Positions 35,021 through 44,691 of a stretch of DNA of 64,000 nt are shown here, in pieces. The translations under genes and the position numbers were made by a program. Positions within the stretch are counted from its first letter, which is position 1. Every line of letters starts with the position of its first letter. The DNA comes from Chitinophagaceae bacterium PMP191F (GTDB taxonomy: Bacteria; Bacteroidota; Bacteroidia; Chitinophagales; Chitinophagaceae): positions 1 through 64,000 of the forward strand of contig LGYU01000025.1 in the NCBI GenBank assembly GCA_001302245.1, in the 5' to 3' direction. The notes under the pieces are model-generated. The model searched no databases, had not been told where the DNA came from, and was given only the letters and a program-made list of their open reading frames with translations.

Positions 35021-35464
35021 ATGATCACAAAACTTTCACACACAACATTGTTTGTACTTGACCAGGAAAAAGCGTACGACTTTTATGTAAATAAACTGGG
35101 TTTTAAAGTGCATACTGATGCCAGGATGGACAATGGTTTCCGCTGGCTTACGGTAACTACTCCGGCTCAACCCGACCAGGAAATTGTGCTGATGGACGTA
35201 CTCAGTGAAAGCATGAAAAAAACAGCAGAAAGCCCCGGGGGCTATGACGAAGAAACAATCAATGCGCTTACAGTATTACTGGAAAAAGGTGTTATGGGTG
35301 CCGGTGTATTTCAGACTGCCGATTGTCGTGCCACTTATGAAGAACTGAAAGCAAAAGGTGTGCAGTTCAAATCTGAACCGCGTGAACAGTTTTATGGCAT
35401 AGAAGCGATCATTACAGATGGATGCGGAAACTGGTTCAGTATGACACAGCCAAAGGAACAATAA
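35021..35464 (+). CDS. VOC-superfamily protein (glyoxalase-like)
   Basis: 147 residues of the vicinal oxygen chelate fold. It starts KLSHTTLFVLDQEKAYDFYVNKLGF, the classical first strand and helix, followed by VHTDARMDNGFRWLTVTTP. The second module begins GVFQTADCRATYEELKAKG and ends EAIITDGCGNWFSMTQP. Candidate metal ligands are H8 in SHTTLFV, E67-type residue in the QEIVLMD strand and the terminal D/N-rich motif. Substrate unknown. Single gene between DUF721 and the GtrA gene. Confidence 0.88.
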   Translation: MITKLSHTTLFVLDQEKAYDFYVNKLGFKVHTDARMDNGFRWLTVTTPAQPDQEIVLMDVLSESMKKTAESPGGYDEETINALTVLLEKGVMGAGVFQTADCRATYEELKAKGVQFKSEPREQFYGIEAIITDGCGNWFSMTQPKEQ

Positions 35465-35551
35465 GATATAGAATATAAAGGTTCAAGGTACAACAAGGTG
35501 TAAGGCAGTTGCTGCTAATGTGGTATGCGCTTACCCCTTGTACTTCATGTC

Positions 35552-36049
35552 TTATACTTGTCCGGCTTTTCCGCTGTCTTCGATCTTGAATGTAAAATGT
35601 TTTTGTGTAAGATAACTGAAAGATACCACTACTATTGTGGTAAGTATTTTAGCCACTGTAGGATAAATGTGGAATTGCTCCACAAATAATTTGATGAAAA
35701 TATAATTCAGCGTTATACAGATCACTACCAATACAAAGTACCTGAACAACTGGATCCTTCCACGTAAAGTAGATCCCGGGAATACTATATACCTGTTCAG
35801 GAAAAAGCCTGTAGGAAAGCTTACTGCAAATGCAATCGGAAATGCTGCTATGTGCGGACTGACCGCTCCCAGCGGGGTATGTACCACCTGTTCTGCCAGG
35901 ATATAATGGTAGCTGATGTAGTAGATCAGGATGTCCAGCACGGTATTACCGCCGCCACAGGCTGCATAACGGAATGTTTGCAGAGGCATCCATTTACGGA
36001 AGGGCGGATAGAAGAAATCAATAAAGGCAGTGATCCAGTCTTTAATCAT
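35552..36049 (-). CDS. GtrA-family membrane protein
   Basis: 165 residues from ATG at 36049 (MIKDWITAFIDFFYPPF), with four predicted membrane helices: FRYAACGGGNTVLDILIYY, IAAFPIAFAVSFPTGFFLN, FRYFVLVVICITLNYIFI and VAKILTTIVVVSFSYLTQ. GtrA-like proteins are thought to move lipid-linked sugars across the membrane, often with a glycosyltransferase; here no glycosyltransferase is adjacent. The N-terminal frame to 36190 was not used because it adds a poorly conserved leader with no family match. Confidence 0.85.
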   Translation of the reverse strand: MIKDWITAFIDFFYPPFRKWMPLQTFRYAACGGGNTVLDILIYYISYHYILAEQVVHTPLGAVSPHIAAFPIAFAVSFPTGFFLNRYIVFPGSTLRGRIQLFRYFVLVVICITLNYIFIKLFVEQFHIYPTVAKILTTIVVVSFSYLTQKHFTFKIEDSGKAGQV

Positions 36050-36358
36050 GAAATTTTTTTGGCGCTGCAAAGTAATAGAAATTCCTGGGGCATTCAATCG
36101 GTGTGGTACTTTTCGTAGATATTGGAAAGCTGCGCGGTCTATTTTTCCGGGGACTATTTGTAACACCTGTCCGTTCTTTTGATTTGACAATCATCAAAAA
36201 AGAACAACTGTGGTGTTTCGTGTGCTAAAATAATACATATTTGGTATATCCTTTTTAACCCCTGTACCAATACGAAGGCTACTCCAAAAAGAGTGCCTTT
36301 TTTCATTTAGCGCCAACTCGTTGCATTGTGTTATTTTTGCAGCCTCAAAAATCAATTC
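36050..36358. other. Intergenic region with two hairpins
   Basis: 309 bases. GTTCTTTTGAT and ATCAAAAAAGAAC (36173-36205) make a bulged inverted repeat, and GGCTACTC with GAGTGCC (36272-36306) makes a terminator-like hairpin ending in T6. An argS -7 candidate follows. No gene. Confidence 0.45.
36332..36339 (+). promoter_or_regulatory. Probable -7 element of argS
   Basis: TATTTTTG is a full match to TAnnTTTG, 19 bases before the argS start codon. No clear TTG at the expected distance upstream. Confidence 0.4.
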
Positions 36359-38131
36359 ATGGGCGTTGTTGCTTTAGTTCAGTCAGTAGTCAGCAAACAG
36401 ATTAAGCAATTATATCAGTTGGATATGGAGCCGGATGCCGTGCCGGTCAATGAAACAAAACCTGAATTTGAAGGCGATTATACCGTTGTGTTGTTTGGAT
36501 TGGTGAAAAGCCTGAAAAAAGCACCAGAAGCCCTTGGAAATGAACTGGGCGAGCAACTGGTGAAAGAACACGGTGACCTGTTCTCTGGTTTTAATGTGAT
36601 CAAAGGTTTTCTGAATCTTTCTATATCAGACACTTACTGGCTGCAGTTCCTGCAGCAGCATGCCGGTGATGCCGGTTACGGTCATAGACCCTCTACGGGT
36701 AAGCGTATTATGGTGGAATATTCTTCGCCCAATACCAATAAACCCCTGCACCTGGGACACCTGCGTAACAACTTCCTGGGATGGAGCGTGGCGGAGATCT
36801 ATAAAGCCAATGGGTATGATGTGGTGAAAACCTGTATTGCCAACGACCGCGGTATCCATATTTGTAAAAGTATGATCGCCTGGCAGCTATTTGCCAATGG
36901 CGCTACCCCACAAAGCACTGGTATTAAAGGCGACCATTTTGTAGGCGATTACTATGTAATGTTTGGCGAAGAGTTGAAAAAGCAGGTAGCCGGACTGGTG
37001 GAGAAAGGTGTTGCTAAAGAAGAGGCGGAAAAAGAAGCCCCGATCATGAAAGCTGCCCAGCAGATGCTGGTGGATTGGGAAGCCGGTAAACCCGACGTAA
37101 TTGCGTTGTGGAAGATGATGAACAGTTGGGTATACGAAGGCTTTGAAGCTACTTATAAAAGAATTGGCAGCGATTTCGATAAAACCTATTATGAAAGCAA
37201 TACCTACCTGCTGGGTAAAGACCTGGTAGAGCAGGGTTTGCGTAAAAATGTTTTTTACCAGGAAGAGGATGGCAGTGTATGGATCGATCTTACTGCCGAC
37301 GGACTGGATAAAAAAATTGTAAGAAGACGTGATGGTACTGCTGTTTACATTACACAGGATATTGGCCTGGCCGAGCTGAAGCAAGAAGAATTTCATTCGG
37401 ATGGCAGCATTTACGTGGTGGGCGATGAGCAGAACTACCACTTTAAAGTATTAAAGCTTATTTGCCAGAAACTGGGTTTGCCTTCTGCTGATGGAATCTA
37501 TCACCTCAGCTACGGTATGGTGGAGTTGCCTACAGGTCGTATGAAGACCCGCGAAGGCACTGTAGTGGATGCTGATGATATTGTGGATGAAATGGTGAGT
37601 GTGGCACAGCAGAAAACAGAGGAACTGGGTAAAGTGGGTGACTTTGCAAAAGATGAACTTACACAGCTGTACGATACATTAGGACTGGGTGCACTGAAAT
37701 TTTTCCTGCTGCGCGTGGATCCTAAAAAACGGATGATCTTTAACCCGGAAGAATCTATTGACTTTCATGGTTTCACTGGTTCTTTTGTACAGTTCAGTCA
37801 TGCACGTGCAAAATCTATTTTGCGTAAAGCGCAACCTGCTATGTCTGCGCTTTCCGGCAATTTATTACCTGCTGAAAAAAGTGTACTGGTAGAACTGGAA
37901 AAATATCCTGCTATTCTGAAACAGGCCTGTGATGAAATGAACCCTTCTGTGGTAGCGGCCTATGTATTCAAACTGGCACAAACATTCAACTCATTTGTTA
38001 CGGAACTACGCGTGTTAACCGCAGAAACTCCTGAAAAGAAAGAGCTGCGTTTACAACTGGCACAGTTAACTGTTCATGTTATTAAATCAGGAATGGCATT
38101 GATGGGAATAAAAGTGCCGGACAGAATGTAA
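36359..38131 (+). CDS. argS: Arginyl-tRNA synthetase
   Basis: 590 residues from ATG 36359 (MGVVALVQSVVSKQIKQLY). Class I synthetase that charges tRNA-Arg. The N-terminal Add-1 domain covers the first 115 residues. The HIGH-type signature is NKPLHLGHLRNN, and the KMSKS region has the reduced form GRMKTREGT, common in this family. The DALR anticodon-binding domain is at the end (RAKSILRKA, LAQTFNSFVTELRVL). Length fits Bacteroidota ArgRS (about 590-600). Confidence 0.97.
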   Translation: MGVVALVQSVVSKQIKQLYQLDMEPDAVPVNETKPEFEGDYTVVLFGLVKSLKKAPEALGNELGEQLVKEHGDLFSGFNVIKGFLNLSISDTYWLQFLQQHAGDAGYGHRPSTGKRIMVEYSSPNTNKPLHLGHLRNNFLGWSVAEIYKANGYDVVKTCIANDRGIHICKSMIAWQLFANGATPQSTGIKGDHFVGDYYVMFGEELKKQVAGLVEKGVAKEEAEKEAPIMKAAQQMLVDWEAGKPDVIALWKMMNSWVYEGFEATYKRIGSDFDKTYYESNTYLLGKDLVEQGLRKNVFYQEEDGSVWIDLTADGLDKKIVRRRDGTAVYITQDIGLAELKQEEFHSDGSIYVVGDEQNYHFKVLKLICQKLGLPSADGIYHLSYGMVELPTGRMKTREGTVVDADDIVDEMVSVAQQKTEELGKVGDFAKDELTQLYDTLGLGALKFFLLRVDPKKRMIFNPEESIDFHGFTGSFVQFSHARAKSILRKAQPAMSALSGNLLPAEKSVLVELEKYPAILKQACDEMNPSVVAAYVFKLAQTFNSFVTELRVLTAETPEKKELRLQLAQLTVHVIKSGMALMGIKVPDRM

Positions 38132-38189
38132 GGTTATTTGATAATGAATTGAATTGTCTAATCTGTTTTTTTTACCCCTTTTTTGATAA

Positions 38190-38484
38190 ATGAAGTTATT
38201 AACGCTGATTTTTTTACCGGTTTTTTGTTTTGGGCAATCTCAGTTCGACACCGTTTCAATCCGATAGGAACGTATTAAATGAAGGGTTAAAGATAATAAG
38301 CGGAAAAAAAGCTGGTTACTTTAAATTTGAGTCACAGGCCATTGATCAAAAAATATTTAATTATTATTTCTTTACTGTTATCGATGGGAAAGTATTAATC
38401 TTTACATTCAATTGTACTCAACGCCTCAGGAATAAATGGGAAAGCATTACTGATGAAATTGTTGCTTCATTACAGGTTCAATAA
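38190..38484 (+). pseudogene. Decayed secreted protein gene (DUF1795/PsbP-like remnant)
   Basis: ATG at 38190 opens MKLLTLIFLPVFCFGQSQ, a perfect signal peptide, but the frame stops at TAG 38265. In the +1 frame a 68-codon piece continues with NEGLKIISGKKAGYFKFES, FFTVIDGKVLIFTFNC and WESITDEIVASLQVQ, which resembles the last half of DUF1795 (PsbP-like) proteins. Those are about 160-170 residues; here roughly half is missing, so there was an internal deletion plus a frameshift. The upper frame starting with TTG at 38230 would begin inside the signal peptide in the wrong frame and is unlikely to be used. Confidence 0.55.
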
Positions 38485-38554
38485 TTTTCTGATGAAAATC
38501 AAAAAGCGAGATGATTATATCACCTCGCTTTTTGATTTTCATCTTTTGAATTAT
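38481..38554. terminator. Very strong bidirectional hairpin
   Basis: Perfect 20-base arms at 38491-38510 and 38524-38543 (GATGAAAATC...GCGAG and CTCGC...TTTTCATC), extended by outer ATAATT/AATTAT and an inner TGAT/ATCA. It separates the plus-strand argS region from the minus-strand TPR gene and can terminate both. Confidence 0.75.
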
Positions 38555-38577
38555 ATCGATGATGTACTACGAAATCT

Positions 38578-39612
38578 TTAAAATCCGCCGGGCATTTTCT
38601 TTTCCTGTTTCTTTTCTTTCAGTGAAGGATCCATTTCAATAGCTTTTTCGCACAACTGGATGCCTTTTTCTTTTTCTCCTTTTTTCTGGTAAGCCAGGCC
38701 GATCATATATAATGCGTCTGCATTCTTTTTGTCAACTGCTATTACTTTGTCCCAGGTGTCAATGGCATTCTGGTATTTACCGTTGCGGTAGTATGCATCA
38801 GCAACATTGTACAGCAATTCAATATCGGCAGGTTTGCGTTTCAGTACTTCTTCCAGTAATGACAATGCTTTGTCGTATTCTTTGATGTTCAGGTAAGCGT
38901 TGCCCAGGTTTTCCAGGTATTCATTGTTGCGCGGATAGCCTTTTGCTCCTGCCCTTTCAAACCACTCAATAGCTTTTTTATCGTCGGGAATGGAGTAAAA
39001 TACCATACCAGCTTCAAACATCCAGTTGGTTTTGGTAGAGTCGCGTTCAATGGCCTGTTCATAACAACCAGCTGCGCGTTTATAATTGCTCATTTCTAAA
39101 AAACAACGTCCGGCAATGTAGGGAATTTCAGCGCGACGTGGTTCTTCTTTGAAAGCAAGCTCACAGTACTTCAGGCTTTCGCCATAATTTTCCTGCTCAT
39201 AATAGCTTTTGGCAATAATGAACTGCAGTTGACGGGTGCTTTTTAGCTGCTGTGCTTTCTGTGCGTATTTAACGGCATCGGCCCATTTGCGTGTGTTGTA
39301 CGATAAAGTGGCGAGATTGTCAATTACAACAAGGTTATTGGGATCAAGCGGTTCGGCTTTCAGAAACTGTTCCCGGGCTTCCAGGTAACGATTCTGTTCT
39401 ACCAGCGAATTGCCCAGTTCTACCAGGCTTTCGCTTTTTTTGGGGGAGAATTGTACCGCTTTTGCAAAATTCTTTTCTGCTTCGCGGAAACGGTGTGCCT
39501 GTTTTTCTTCCAGGCCTTTTTGATGGTAAAAATCAGCACTATCAGCTTGTGCGCGTGCAATATTGCACAGCAGTGTGCTGCCAATCAGCAACTTAACCAG
39601 GTTTTTCAACAT
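38578..39612 (-). CDS. Secreted TPR-repeat protein
   Basis: 344 residues. Signal peptide MLKNLVKLLIGSTLLCNIARAQA. About eight tetratricopeptide units follow without interruption, for example KNFAKAVQFSPKKSESLVEL, AREQFLKAEPLDPNNLVV, ALSLLEEVLKRKPADIELLY and AIDTWDKVIAVDKKNADALY, ending with a lysine/glutamate-rich tail. Periplasmic scaffold or chaperone; the partner is unknown. It shares no sequence similarity strong enough to call it a paralogue of the TPR gene at 9.4 kb. Confidence 0.85.
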   Translation of the reverse strand: MLKNLVKLLIGSTLLCNIARAQADSADFYHQKGLEEKQAHRFREAEKNFAKAVQFSPKKSESLVELGNSLVEQNRYLEAREQFLKAEPLDPNNLVVIDNLATLSYNTRKWADAVKYAQKAQQLKSTRQLQFIIAKSYYEQENYGESLKYCELAFKEEPRRAEIPYIAGRCFLEMSNYKRAAGCYEQAIERDSTKTNWMFEAGMVFYSIPDDKKAIEWFERAGAKGYPRNNEYLENLGNAYLNIKEYDKALSLLEEVLKRKPADIELLYNVADAYYRNGKYQNAIDTWDKVIAVDKKNADALYMIGLAYQKKGEKEKGIQLCEKAIEMDPSLKEKKQEKKMPGGF

Positions 39613-39686
39613 GCTCTAGGGCTTTAACAGGTAAAATAGGCGCCAGATGGAATCCCTTCTATCCAGCCCCGGAAATTGCTCCGGGT

Positions 39687-41636
39687 TTATTTCAGAACCA
39701 GAGCACTCAACGGTGGAAGATGAATATTTATTTCGTAGAGTTCATCGTTTTTATCTACAATACGTGTATTTATTTCAGGATTGAATACATCACCTGTTCC
39801 CCAGTATTTTTTATCATCACTGTTAAAGATCTCTTTCCACGAGGATTTACCCCTCACCTGTATTGTCCAATGATTGCGTACCACGGGCGTCATATTGAGT
39901 ATGATCAGCAGATCATCTGCAGGGTTTTTCCCCTTTCGCCGATATACCATTACACACTCATTGCGGTGATTCAGGTCTACCCATTCAAATCCATAAGTAT
40001 TGAACTGGTTCTCGTACAGGGCAGGTTCACCGCGTAACAAGAAGTTCAGATCACGCACACAATCTTTCAGCAGGCGGTGTGCATCAAACTGCAGCAGGTT
40101 CCATTGCAATTCACTTTTATAATTCCATTCGCTGGTAGCGCCAAATTCATTGCCCATGAACAACAGTTTACCACCCGGGTGTGTAAACATGTAGGTATAC
40201 AATGTACGCAGGTTGGCAAATTTTTGCCATTCATCACCAGGCATTTTATAGATCATCGGACTTTTGCCATGTACTACTTCATCATGGCTTAGTGGCAGCA
40301 TAAAGTTTTCGTCGTAGTAATACATCATACTAAAACCAAACTTATCCTGAAGGCCGCTGCGCATCAAAGGATCGGCTTTGAAATAGTTCAGGGTATCATG
40401 CATCCATCCCATCATCCATTTCATGCCAAAACCGAGTCCGCCGCCGGTGGTGGGACGCGAAATACCGGGCCAGTCTGTTGCTTCTTCCGCTATTGTTTGT
40501 ACATCGTTAAAATCGCGGTAAATGGTTTCGTTAAGGTCTTTGATAAAGGCAATCGCTTCCAGGTTGCCATCACCACCAAATTCGTTGGGTTCCCACTCTC
40601 CTTCCTCACGCGAGTAATTCAGTTTCAACATAGAGCTTACTGCATCTACACGTATACCATCAATATGAAACTTTTCAAGCCAGAAGCGCGCGCTGCTGAT
40701 GAGGAATGATTTAACCTCTCCCCTTTTATAATTGAAAATATAACTGTTCCAGTCGGGATGATATCCTTTGCGCATGTCGGCATATTCGTACGTATGATTA
40801 CCGTCGAACATGAACAACCCATGTGCGTCGTAGGGAAAATGTGAGGGCACCCAATCCAGTATTACACCAATTCCTGCCTGGTGTAATGCATCTATCAGTG
40901 CCATGAATTGCTGTGGATCGCCATAGCGTGAGGTGGGGGCAAAATAGCCCGTGCCCTGGTAGCCCCAACTGCCATCAAACGGATGTTCCATTACCGGCAT
41001 GAACTCTACATGCGTAAAACCCATTTTCTGCAGGTAAGGAACCAGTAGTTCGCGGATAGTGTCGTATGAATTGTATAATTCTTCATTGTTCTTATCCGGA
41101 CGCATCCAGCTACCCAGGTGTACTTCATAAATACTCCAGGGAGCATCCAGTGCATTGTGTTTTTTTCTGTCCTGCATCCAGCTTCCATCCTGCCAGTAAT
41201 AATCCAGTTGCCAGGTAATGGATGCCGTAAGCGGACGTTTTTCCCAGAAGTTGGCGAAGGGATCTCCTTTGTCAATTACACGATCCTTATATCCCCGGAT
41301 GTGGTATTTGTATACTTCTCCTTTGGCAAACCCCGGAATAAATCCTTCCCAGATACCGGAATTATCATGCCGTACAAATAAGGGATGTGAACCGGGATTC
41401 CAGTCATTGAAATTCCCTGTTACAGAAAGATAGGTGGCATTTGGTGCCCAAACGGCAAAATAATATCCCTGCTGCCCCAGTACAGTTATCTGGTGACTAC
41501 CAAACAGGTTGTACAACCGGTAATGTGTGCCCTGCTGAAAATTCCGGATGTCTTCGTCTGTAAACAACGAATAGTTCCAGACTGCTTTGGTACTGTCTAT
41601 AAAATGAATCTCTTCGTATTTTTTGTCCTGTTCCAC
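39687..41636 (-). CDS. glgB: 1,4-alpha-glucan branching enzyme
   Basis: 649-residue GH13 branching enzyme that makes alpha-1,6 branches in glycogen. The CBM48 N-terminal domain holds YYFAVWAPNATYLSVTGNFNDW. The (beta/alpha)8 barrel has VILDWVPSHF, the nucleophile aspartate in GIRVDAVSSML, the acid/base glutamate in TIAEEATDWPG, and LSHDEVVHGK. The C-terminal beta domain follows. Glycogen synthase and other glg genes are not in the window. Cytoplasmic. Family length 620-730, a good fit. It is alone on its strand, with gaps on both sides. Confidence 0.96.
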   Translation of the reverse strand: MEQDKKYEEIHFIDSTKAVWNYSLFTDEDIRNFQQGTHYRLYNLFGSHQITVLGQQGYYFAVWAPNATYLSVTGNFNDWNPGSHPLFVRHDNSGIWEGFIPGFAKGEVYKYHIRGYKDRVIDKGDPFANFWEKRPLTASITWQLDYYWQDGSWMQDRKKHNALDAPWSIYEVHLGSWMRPDKNNEELYNSYDTIRELLVPYLQKMGFTHVEFMPVMEHPFDGSWGYQGTGYFAPTSRYGDPQQFMALIDALHQAGIGVILDWVPSHFPYDAHGLFMFDGNHTYEYADMRKGYHPDWNSYIFNYKRGEVKSFLISSARFWLEKFHIDGIRVDAVSSMLKLNYSREEGEWEPNEFGGDGNLEAIAFIKDLNETIYRDFNDVQTIAEEATDWPGISRPTTGGGLGFGMKWMMGWMHDTLNYFKADPLMRSGLQDKFGFSMMYYYDENFMLPLSHDEVVHGKSPMIYKMPGDEWQKFANLRTLYTYMFTHPGGKLLFMGNEFGATSEWNYKSELQWNLLQFDAHRLLKDCVRDLNFLLRGEPALYENQFNTYGFEWVDLNHRNECVMVYRRKGKNPADDLLIILNMTPVVRNHWTIQVRGKSSWKEIFNSDDKKYWGTGDVFNPEINTRIVDKNDELYEINIHLPPLSALVLK

Positions 41637-41897
41637 CAGAATGTTATTATGATTTTTTTAATACATGTTGTTTTGACACGTATTGCAGAAAAAAATGTCT
41701 ATTATTTTATGGAATTTTTCACACAGGTAATCATACTCCCCATTGGATAACGCCGTTTTTTACCATTTGTAACAGCTAACTGTTAAAATGATGCGAAACT
41801 GTTATTTCTTGTTCGGGTATCACAGATATTTGGACCGGAAAGAAAGTGATTCAATAGTAACACACATTTTAAACCCTACATTTCTTTCTGTCTAGCC

Positions 41898-44672
41898 ATG
41901 AAGAAACTAACTGTCTCCCTGCTACTGCTGGTAGTTGCATACTGTAGTTATGCCCAGCACGCTCTTATTAAAGGTACAGTAATTGACACAAGCGAAAAGA
42001 AAAATCTCACCAACAGTGTTGTAGCCCTACTTCGTAAATCAGACTCGGTTCTGGTGCAGTTTGTGCGTACTGATAAAGCGGGACATTTTAACCTGCCGCA
42101 CCTTTCTTCCGGAAAATTTATTATTCTGGTAACACACCCTACTTATGCTGATTATTTTTACGATGTGGAGTTACAGGATTCCACAGTAAAAGATCTTGCC
42201 ACTGTACCTATGATCACCCGGTCGCAGTTGTTGCAGGAATTTGTGGTAACACAAAAACTGGGTGCTATACGGCAGAAAAAGGATACCACCGAATTTATTG
42301 CAGACAGTTTTAAAGTAGCACCCAATGCCAATGTGGAAGCATTGCTGAAAAGATTACCCGGTTTCCAGATAGATAAAGATGGGAAGATCACTGCGCAGGG
42401 TGAACAGGTACAAACAGTACTGGTAGACGGAGAAGAGTTTTTTGGCAATGATCCTACCCTTGCCACGCAGAACATCCGTGCCGACAATGTGGAAAAGGTG
42501 CAACTGTTTGATAAGAAAAGTGACCAGGCTACATTTACCGGTATTGATGATGGTCAGAAAACCAAGGCTATTAACCTGAAACTGAAAGAGGATAAAAAGA
42601 ATGGCTATTTTGGCAAGTTATCGCTGGGTGGCGGGTTGAAAGACAAGTTCAGCAACCAGGCCATGTTCAACTCATTTAAAAAGAAACGGAAACTGGCTGC
42701 TTATGGCGTTATGTCCAGTACCGGTGAAACAGGTCTTTCCTGGGATGACCAGTCAAAATACGGCGGTGCATCTGAAAACATGGAGGTTGACGAAAGCACA
42801 GGCAGCATCATGTTCTTTTCGGATGGTGATGGCGGTACCTATTACGGTGAGGGTTTGCCTACCAGCTGGAGTGCCGGGCTGCATTATTCCAATAAATACA
42901 ATGATAACAGGCACAGTCTTAACGGCAGCTATCGTTTTAATAAGCTGAATACCGTTGGCGGTGGTTATAATACATCTCAGTACATTCTGCCCGATACGCT
43001 GTTTTACCGTAATGAGCGTGGCAACAATTACCAACAGCGTTTCCGCAATAACCTGAATGGTACTTATGAAACGCAACTGGATTCATTTACTTCGGTAAAG
43101 GTTACTTTCAAAGGAACGCTTACCAAAAGTACCCAGCAATCGCTTAATTATACCGAATCGCTGAACGAGGAAAAGAACTTTGTCAATACCAGTAACCGTA
43201 ATACTACCAATAACACCAATTCACAGCAATTCAACACCACGGCATTGTGGCGTCACCGCTTTGCCAAACCGGGCCGTACCATTTCATTCAACTTTGCGCA
43301 GGCGTATACTGACAATACGTCCAATGGTTTCCTGATGGCTGATAATGCTTATTACAATCCAAATGGCATTGTGTGGTACAGAGACACTGTTGACCAGAAA
43401 AAGATCAACAATGGTAAGGCCAGCTCCTACAGTGGCAAACTGGCCTATACAGAACAACTGGCAAAAGGCCTGTTTATGGAGGTGAATTACAGTCTGGCAC
43501 TCAGCAACAGTGAGTCAGAAAGAAAAACATTTAATGATGCCGGTGGTAAATATGATCAGTATGTAGATTCTCTATCTACCTTCTATGCTTTCCGTGTAAT
43601 TACCAATCGTGGTGGTTTGAGTTTCCGTTACAATAAGAAGAAGATCAATTTTTCAATGGGTAGCGATGTGGCACAGTCTGATTTCAGACAAACAGATAAA
43701 CTGCACGATACAGCGTACAGATATTCTTACCTGAACCTGTTTCCCCGCGCTAACCTGACGTATAATCTCAAACCGCAAACACGTATCTCGATCAACTATA
43801 ATGGTAATACCAAACAGCCTACCATTGACCAGTTGCAGCCTTTGCGCAACAACAATGATCCGCTGAACGTGTATGTGGGTAACCCCGATCTGAAACAGGA
43901 ATTCAGACACAACATTACCCTGAACTTTAATGATTACAAAGTACTGAACAGCCGTGGCATTTATGCTTACGTAAACTTCAATACCGTGCAGAACGCCATT
44001 GGTAACAGTGAATCGCTGGATGTGAATACCGGTAAAAGAACTTATCAGTCTGTAAACGTGAATGGTAATTACTCATGGAATGGTAACGTTGGTTACAGTT
44101 TTAAAATACCAAAAACAGATTTCAACGTAGGCTTCAGGTTACAGGGCGGAAGTTCACGCAACAATTCTATTGTGAATGGTGCCAAGAACGTAACTGATAA
44201 TATTAATTATGGTGGTGGTTTGAACTTGAATTACTATAAAGAGAAGAAAGTAAGCTTCTACCTGTGGGGAAGTGCGCGCAAAAACATCTCTAAATCTTCA
44301 GTGAATAAAATGCTGGAAACAGAATACTGGTCAGCCAATATTTACCCCAGCTTTACTATTTACCTGCCGGCGAAGTTTGAGTTCAGTTCAGATGCCGATA
44401 TTGACCTGCGTGAAAAAACGGCCTTGTTTGCCAATAACCGCAACGTGGTAAAATGGAATGCTTCTGTAGGCAAAAAATTCCTGAAAGATGAGTCGTTGCT
44501 GCTGCAATTCAGTGTAAACGATATCCTGAACCAGAACATTGGTTTTAACAGGAATGCTTCCAGCAACAACATCACGGAAAGGACCTATGATACTATCCGC
44601 AGGTTCTGGCTGATGAAGCTGACCTGGAATTTCACCAAAAAAGGTACCGCTGCTCCTGCCAGTGATTTCTAA
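41898..44672 (+). CDS. Outer-membrane beta-barrel protein with CarboxypepD_reg-like domain
   Basis: 924 residues. Signal peptide 1-19 (MKKLTVSLLLLVVAYCSYAQ). A carboxypeptidase-regulatory-like domain covers about 22-100 (ALIKGTVIDTSEKKNLTNSV). A TonB-plug-like region follows (VLVDGEEFFGNDPTLATQNI), then an OMP_b-brl_3 barrel to the end, with strand pairs rich in Y, N and aromatic residues. It lacks an obvious TonB box. Such TonB-dependent-receptor-like proteins are paired with GLPGLI proteins, and the next gene, 19 bases downstream, is one. The substrate is not predictable. Confidence 0.88.
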   Translation: MKKLTVSLLLLVVAYCSYAQHALIKGTVIDTSEKKNLTNSVVALLRKSDSVLVQFVRTDKAGHFNLPHLSSGKFIILVTHPTYADYFYDVELQDSTVKDLATVPMITRSQLLQEFVVTQKLGAIRQKKDTTEFIADSFKVAPNANVEALLKRLPGFQIDKDGKITAQGEQVQTVLVDGEEFFGNDPTLATQNIRADNVEKVQLFDKKSDQATFTGIDDGQKTKAINLKLKEDKKNGYFGKLSLGGGLKDKFSNQAMFNSFKKKRKLAAYGVMSSTGETGLSWDDQSKYGGASENMEVDESTGSIMFFSDGDGGTYYGEGLPTSWSAGLHYSNKYNDNRHSLNGSYRFNKLNTVGGGYNTSQYILPDTLFYRNERGNNYQQRFRNNLNGTYETQLDSFTSVKVTFKGTLTKSTQQSLNYTESLNEEKNFVNTSNRNTTNNTNSQQFNTTALWRHRFAKPGRTISFNFAQAYTDNTSNGFLMADNAYYNPNGIVWYRDTVDQKKINNGKASSYSGKLAYTEQLAKGLFMEVNYSLALSNSESERKTFNDAGGKYDQYVDSLSTFYAFRVITNRGGLSFRYNKKKINFSMGSDVAQSDFRQTDKLHDTAYRYSYLNLFPRANLTYNLKPQTRISINYNGNTKQPTIDQLQPLRNNNDPLNVYVGNPDLKQEFRHNITLNFNDYKVLNSRGIYAYVNFNTVQNAIGNSESLDVNTGKRTYQSVNVNGNYSWNGNVGYSFKIPKTDFNVGFRLQGGSSRNNSIVNGAKNVTDNINYGGGLNLNYYKEKKVSFYLWGSARKNISKSSVNKMLETEYWSANIYPSFTIYLPAKFEFSSDADIDLREKTALFANNRNVVKWNASVGKKFLKDESLLLQFSVNDILNQNIGFNRNASSNNITERTYDTIRRFWLMKLTWNFTKKGTAAPASDF

Positions 44673-44691
44673 ACCCATATACTATTCTGTT

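Noticed and set aside
42158-42487. Antisense frame within the outer-membrane barrel gene
   Set aside because: Shadow of the plus-strand gene, without coding features.
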